Made by a program: the position numbers and the translations under genes. This document shows, in pieces, positions 60,004 through 64,000 of a stretch of DNA of 64,000 nucleotides (its first letter is position 1; every line of letters starts with the position of its first letter). The DNA is from Styela clava (lineage: Eukaryota; Chordata; Ascidiacea; Stolidobranchia; Styelidae): the NCBI RefSeq assembly GCF_964204865.1, contig NC_135255.1:20551135-20615134 (forward strand), read 5' to 3'. A model generated the notes under the pieces. It was given only the letters and a program-made list of their open reading frames with translations. It was not told where the DNA came from and did not search any database.

Positions 60004-60388
<385 letters not shown>

Positions 60389-63381
60389 CTGGTTGGAAGG
60401 TATGGAAGGTAACGCTATGTCGTGTCACATCAATTTTAAGGTCGTTTGAAAAATTTGCCCCAATGGATTTCATAACTTCAAGAAAAGGAAGTGACGTGAT
60501 ATGTCAAAGGCTTTTTGTACACGGAGGACAAATCAAAGTTAGGGTGTGGGTGTGAAGGGGTGCGTGTGCGCGTAAGCCTTGGATTTAATAAAGGAAGTGA
60601 TGTCGCTGTTGTGGCAGTCGCTGTTTTAAATGAATCTCTGTCGTGTAGTCGCTCTATTTACAGTCGCTGTTTTAAATTAATCGCTGTCGTGTGGTCGCTC
60701 TATTGACAGTCGCTGTTCTGACCAGTGTTAACTCTAAGCGAATTATGAGTGCGAAAGTGCTTCGCAGTCGAAAAAAAAAGTGCGAAAGTGCTTTTGCCGA
60801 TTTTAACAAGTTAGGTGCCCTAGCCTTTCATATAACCCATTTAAAACGACATAGATACTCGAAAAAGCGCTCCTCCGGTTAATATTATGAATTAAAGAGA
60901 AGCCTTTCCGTTAACGGAGTTCCCTTTAAGCGAATTCATGTTCAATTAAAACAAGCGAATTCATCGGCAACGAAAGGACATCTGCTAACACCTGCCGGGG
61001 ACAAAACTTTCATGCAATGTATCACGGTGTCAGTTGCTTACTCGCATGAACAGCAAAGGCTTTCACATTTGTTACTCCTTCCATCTAACAGACACGAGGC
61101 AGGCTGGAAACCATATTAGTTACAGGGTGGATCGTTTGTACAAATCCCGTGCAAAATAATTTCCCCCCCCCCCCCAAAATATAAATAGCATTCAACTAAT
61201 TAGGGTTAGGTGCGCTGGAAAATCAACTTTCCGATTATCACTAAACCTAATCTGATAATTATTAATTTGTGATTTTGAACCACTTTGAAAGTCGCCACCT
61301 GCTGTTTTAAAAGATAGGTTAACCTACGTTCCCTCCGGAATATTACGCAGGATACTCCCCTGTTTTAGGAGATAGGTTGACCTACTTTCCTTTCAAACTT
61401 TTTTCTTCGAAATATTACACAAGATCACTTTGAAAATCCTCCCGTTTCGTGAGCTAGCGTGACCTAATTTATCATTTACATTTATATTATACTATTTCAG
61501 AGCTTACCCAAAGACAAGTAATTTTTAAATGTTGACATGCCTTGGTTTGCGTGCGAGTTAGTTTAAATCGGGCAGAAAACATCATATATTGGCAAAATGT
61601 TTAGGAATGCCATGTACTTTAAGTATTCATAAATAGCACTCTTTGTAATGCTGCTGACCTAGTATCAAATATTCGCATCACAACGCCACTTGCGAGGTTT
61701 CCATAAATTTCAAATACACTAATAGGAACGATGACACCAAAGAGTTTTCTTTTGCGGAGGTACACGAAATATAACGAGGGTGATTCTTGAAAAAAACATG
61801 AATATAAAAAATAAACGAATGATATGATAGTGGATCCCAAATAATTTTGAGAGTGTCTCGAAATACCAATCCATTTGATAAATAATTTTTATTCGACCAC
61901 ATGAACGCTGATATCCTGAAAATTAATGTTGAAAGATAAGTACGCATTCTCAGATATCGGACATCCAGTCGCGATATTCAATCGTTCATATGCACAAATC
62001 TCACATTAATAGTAATTGCTACCCAAGTTTGTAAAGTTTAGAAACCAACAAACAGAAAATAACTTATACTAAAACACAATTAAAATTTAGTCGGCAATAA
62101 ATTCGTCGCCAAGACCATGCCATACAAAACAAAATGATTTGGTCGCGAGAGTTACGTTAGATGACTGCAAAACGACGTTGTTTTTTAAGCAGAATTTAAA
62201 AAAATTTATAATTAATAAACGGGAGTTACGACGCCCCTAACACATCGTGTGTATTAAACTTCCCTGGTAAGTACTATTATTATTGTACTTATACACCTGT
62301 TGGAGTATTTCGGACAATTTCGAATTCAAAATAAATAAAAACCCGACATATAATAAAGACGCAAAAGTAAAATGAACATTTATTGAAAAAGTTATTATTT
62401 AAAAAAGACAACATGATCGTACAATTCCGCCTTCGATGTTCGCAAGTGAGATGATAAATAAATACTTCCCTGTATTCGATCAATTAACTTTAGCGTATCG
62501 TTGTTCTGCCAACGAACAGCCGGGTGCAAAATATTTCCGTCCTGTGATATGCTCACAAATATTCTCGATATTAATATCATACCCCCGCGTATGTACTTTC
62601 TATTAACTCTTTAGTAATCCCTTCCATCCTTGGCCAAGTCATGTTTCGAATATGTGAACATTTTATTCGACCATGCATGGCCGGCGGGATGTTAAAATTG
62701 TAAACAAGAGAGAGGTAAAATCAATCGCGAATTTCGTTATAACGGCTCGTTTACGAATTGTTGCGCCTGTTATCGTCGAAAATGACTACATTTGTTGTAT
62801 TTTGAGGCATTTAAGCAGTAATAATTAGGGCATGACATCATCAAAATCGTCTAGTGTACTTTTGATACAACCTTGAAATCAATACAAACATTTTATGTGC
62901 CGTAATCGGTATTTGGCAATTAAGTGAGATCTTGAAATTGCAAATTCCGTAAATAAAATTGTGAATTGTGAATGACCGTCGGGGTATTGTTTTGTTGAAA
63001 ATTATTATTAATGTGAGAGCGCCAAAAACATACAGTCCATGCGATGCGACTGCAATTTATATGGCCGCAATTGGTGTGGCGCGTTTACTAATAGTGTAAA
63101 ATAAATTAAACGAATATCAATTATAACCAAGACTGTCGGCGTGTTTATTTTCTATGGGCAGGATTCGTAAAATACCATCTTAAGACAAATTTACTTACTA
63201 TTATAAATCTTAATTTTCAGTTATTATCGTTATACAAATAACGTGTGGCAACTTTTTAATTTATCGTCGACCAAAAAACCGCCCCACACTCGTCCAAACG
63301 TGTGTCGAGCTTGAACGACAGGAACAGATTCATCGACGACTTTAATTAGGGAAAATATGTATTTTATTGGGAATGCAAAAT
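60389..63381. other. No gene resolved; possible intron of the minus-strand gene
   Basis: I found no further exon with a convincing splice frame. Short open frames (61619-61947, 62289-62580 minus) look non-coding. Confidence 0.4.
60615..60720 (+). repeat. 46-bp tandem repeat, 2.3 copies
   Basis: CAGTCGCTGTT starts at 60615, 60661 and 60707, with 'ctgtcgtgt(a/g)gtcgctctattt' between. The two full copies differ at few positions. Confidence 0.8.
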
Positions 63382-64000
63382 AAATGTAACAAAACGCATT
63401 TTTTTGTGATATAACTTTGTATTTTCGGAAACGGGTTGCCGTGAAAGGTAAAATTTGATCTAAATTAATCGCGAAAATGTTTTATTTTAAATGTAACAAA
63501 ACACATTTTGCGATATAACCTTGTATTTTCGAAAACGGGTGTCCTGAAAAGTAAAATATGATCTAAATTAATCGCAAAAATGTTTTATTTCAAATGTAAC
63601 AAAACACATTTTCGCGATATAACTTTGTATTTTCGAAAACGAGGCGTCACGAAAAGTATTAATCTAATGTTTTATCTATCGTCTAGCTAATGTCTGGTAC
63701 ACATCATTTTCGGGGAGAACTCTAGCCCGCGAAACGTCATTTAATTTAAAATAGAGAATGTTTCACGCATTGCAAAACGGAAAATCACCAGTAAGTGGAC
63801 AGGGATTCAACCCTCCGGATTCAGTATTCTATATCCCCTGTGTCAGAACTTTCTGAAGAATGGAACAAGGAACCCGTCAAACCGCCGCGGAAGAAGAGGG
63901 AGTATTTTTTGCACTAATAATTAGGGCGTGACATTATCAAAATCGTCAAGAAACTGGTGACTTTGCAAATTCCATAAATAAAAGTGTGAATTGCTGGGTA
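62817..64000 (+). repeat. Direct duplication ~1.1 kb apart at the window edge
   Basis: 'taattagggcatgacatcatcaaaatcgtc' type sequence at about 62820 and 'caaattccgtaaataaaattgtgaattg' at about 62941 recur at about 63920 and 63966 with the interval shortened. The second copy runs off the window. Confidence 0.7.
63382..63660 (+). repeat. Tandem repeat, three ~105-bp units
   Basis: Units start AAATGTAACAAAACRC at 63382, 63490 and 63592. They share 'gatataactttgtattttcg', 'aaaacggg' and 'gatctaaattaatcgc'. Confidence 0.85.

Overview
The window is AT-rich animal nuclear DNA. It has spliceosomal introns with canonical GT/AG ends, conserved eukaryotic housekeeping proteins, and a dense load of DNA transposons. 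Nothing fixes the phylum. The intron sizes and the many small hAT-type and TA-flanked elements suit a marine invertebrate (an ascidian is possible, but this is a guess).

Layout. 1-24 kb holds no gene I can defend, only a possible decayed two-exon fragment at 5.7-6.8 kb. It is mostly transposon debris, a 46-bp tandem repeat (8.05 kb), a near-perfect 45-bp hairpin (9.1 kb), a 1.1-kb tandem duplication (11.4-13.4 kb) and a very large inverted structure at 14.0-24.0 kb. That structure consists of about 26 copies of a ~370-bp unit, 11 pointing one way and about 15 the other, bounded by a matching inverted terminal sequence. 24.5-25.9 kb has two short inverted-repeat elements. PFDN1 (prefoldin subunit 1, intronless) is at 26.3 kb. 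26.6-36.6 kb is repeats, including a 2.1-kb non-autonomous element with an 8-bp target duplication. 36.6-44.96 kb is a six-exon gene for a small secretory-pathway EF-hand protein with an N-terminal signal peptide and a C-terminal RDEL. I do not recognise its family. 48.57-49.14 kb is an intronless PPCDC (coenzyme A synthesis). 50.05-55.9 kb is a seven-exon RTRAF (C14orf166/hCLE) gene. At 60.0-60.4 kb the minus strand carries the 3' end of an unidentified gene. The remainder is repeats.

The genes are unrelated in function: cytosolic chaperone, ER-luminal calcium binding, cofactor synthesis, and RNA ligase complex/RNA transport. PFDN1, the EF-hand gene, PPCDC and RTRAF all lie on the + strand. 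Most of the intron length in the EF-hand and RTRAF genes is mobile-element insertion. At least ten insertions can be delimited by their inverted ends plus flanking duplications. Several of those duplications share a central CTAG or TA core, the target preference described for Buster/SPIN-type hAT elements.

Gene models were assembled by hand from reading frame, splice-site phase and remembered protein families. No database search, alignment program or transcript data were available.
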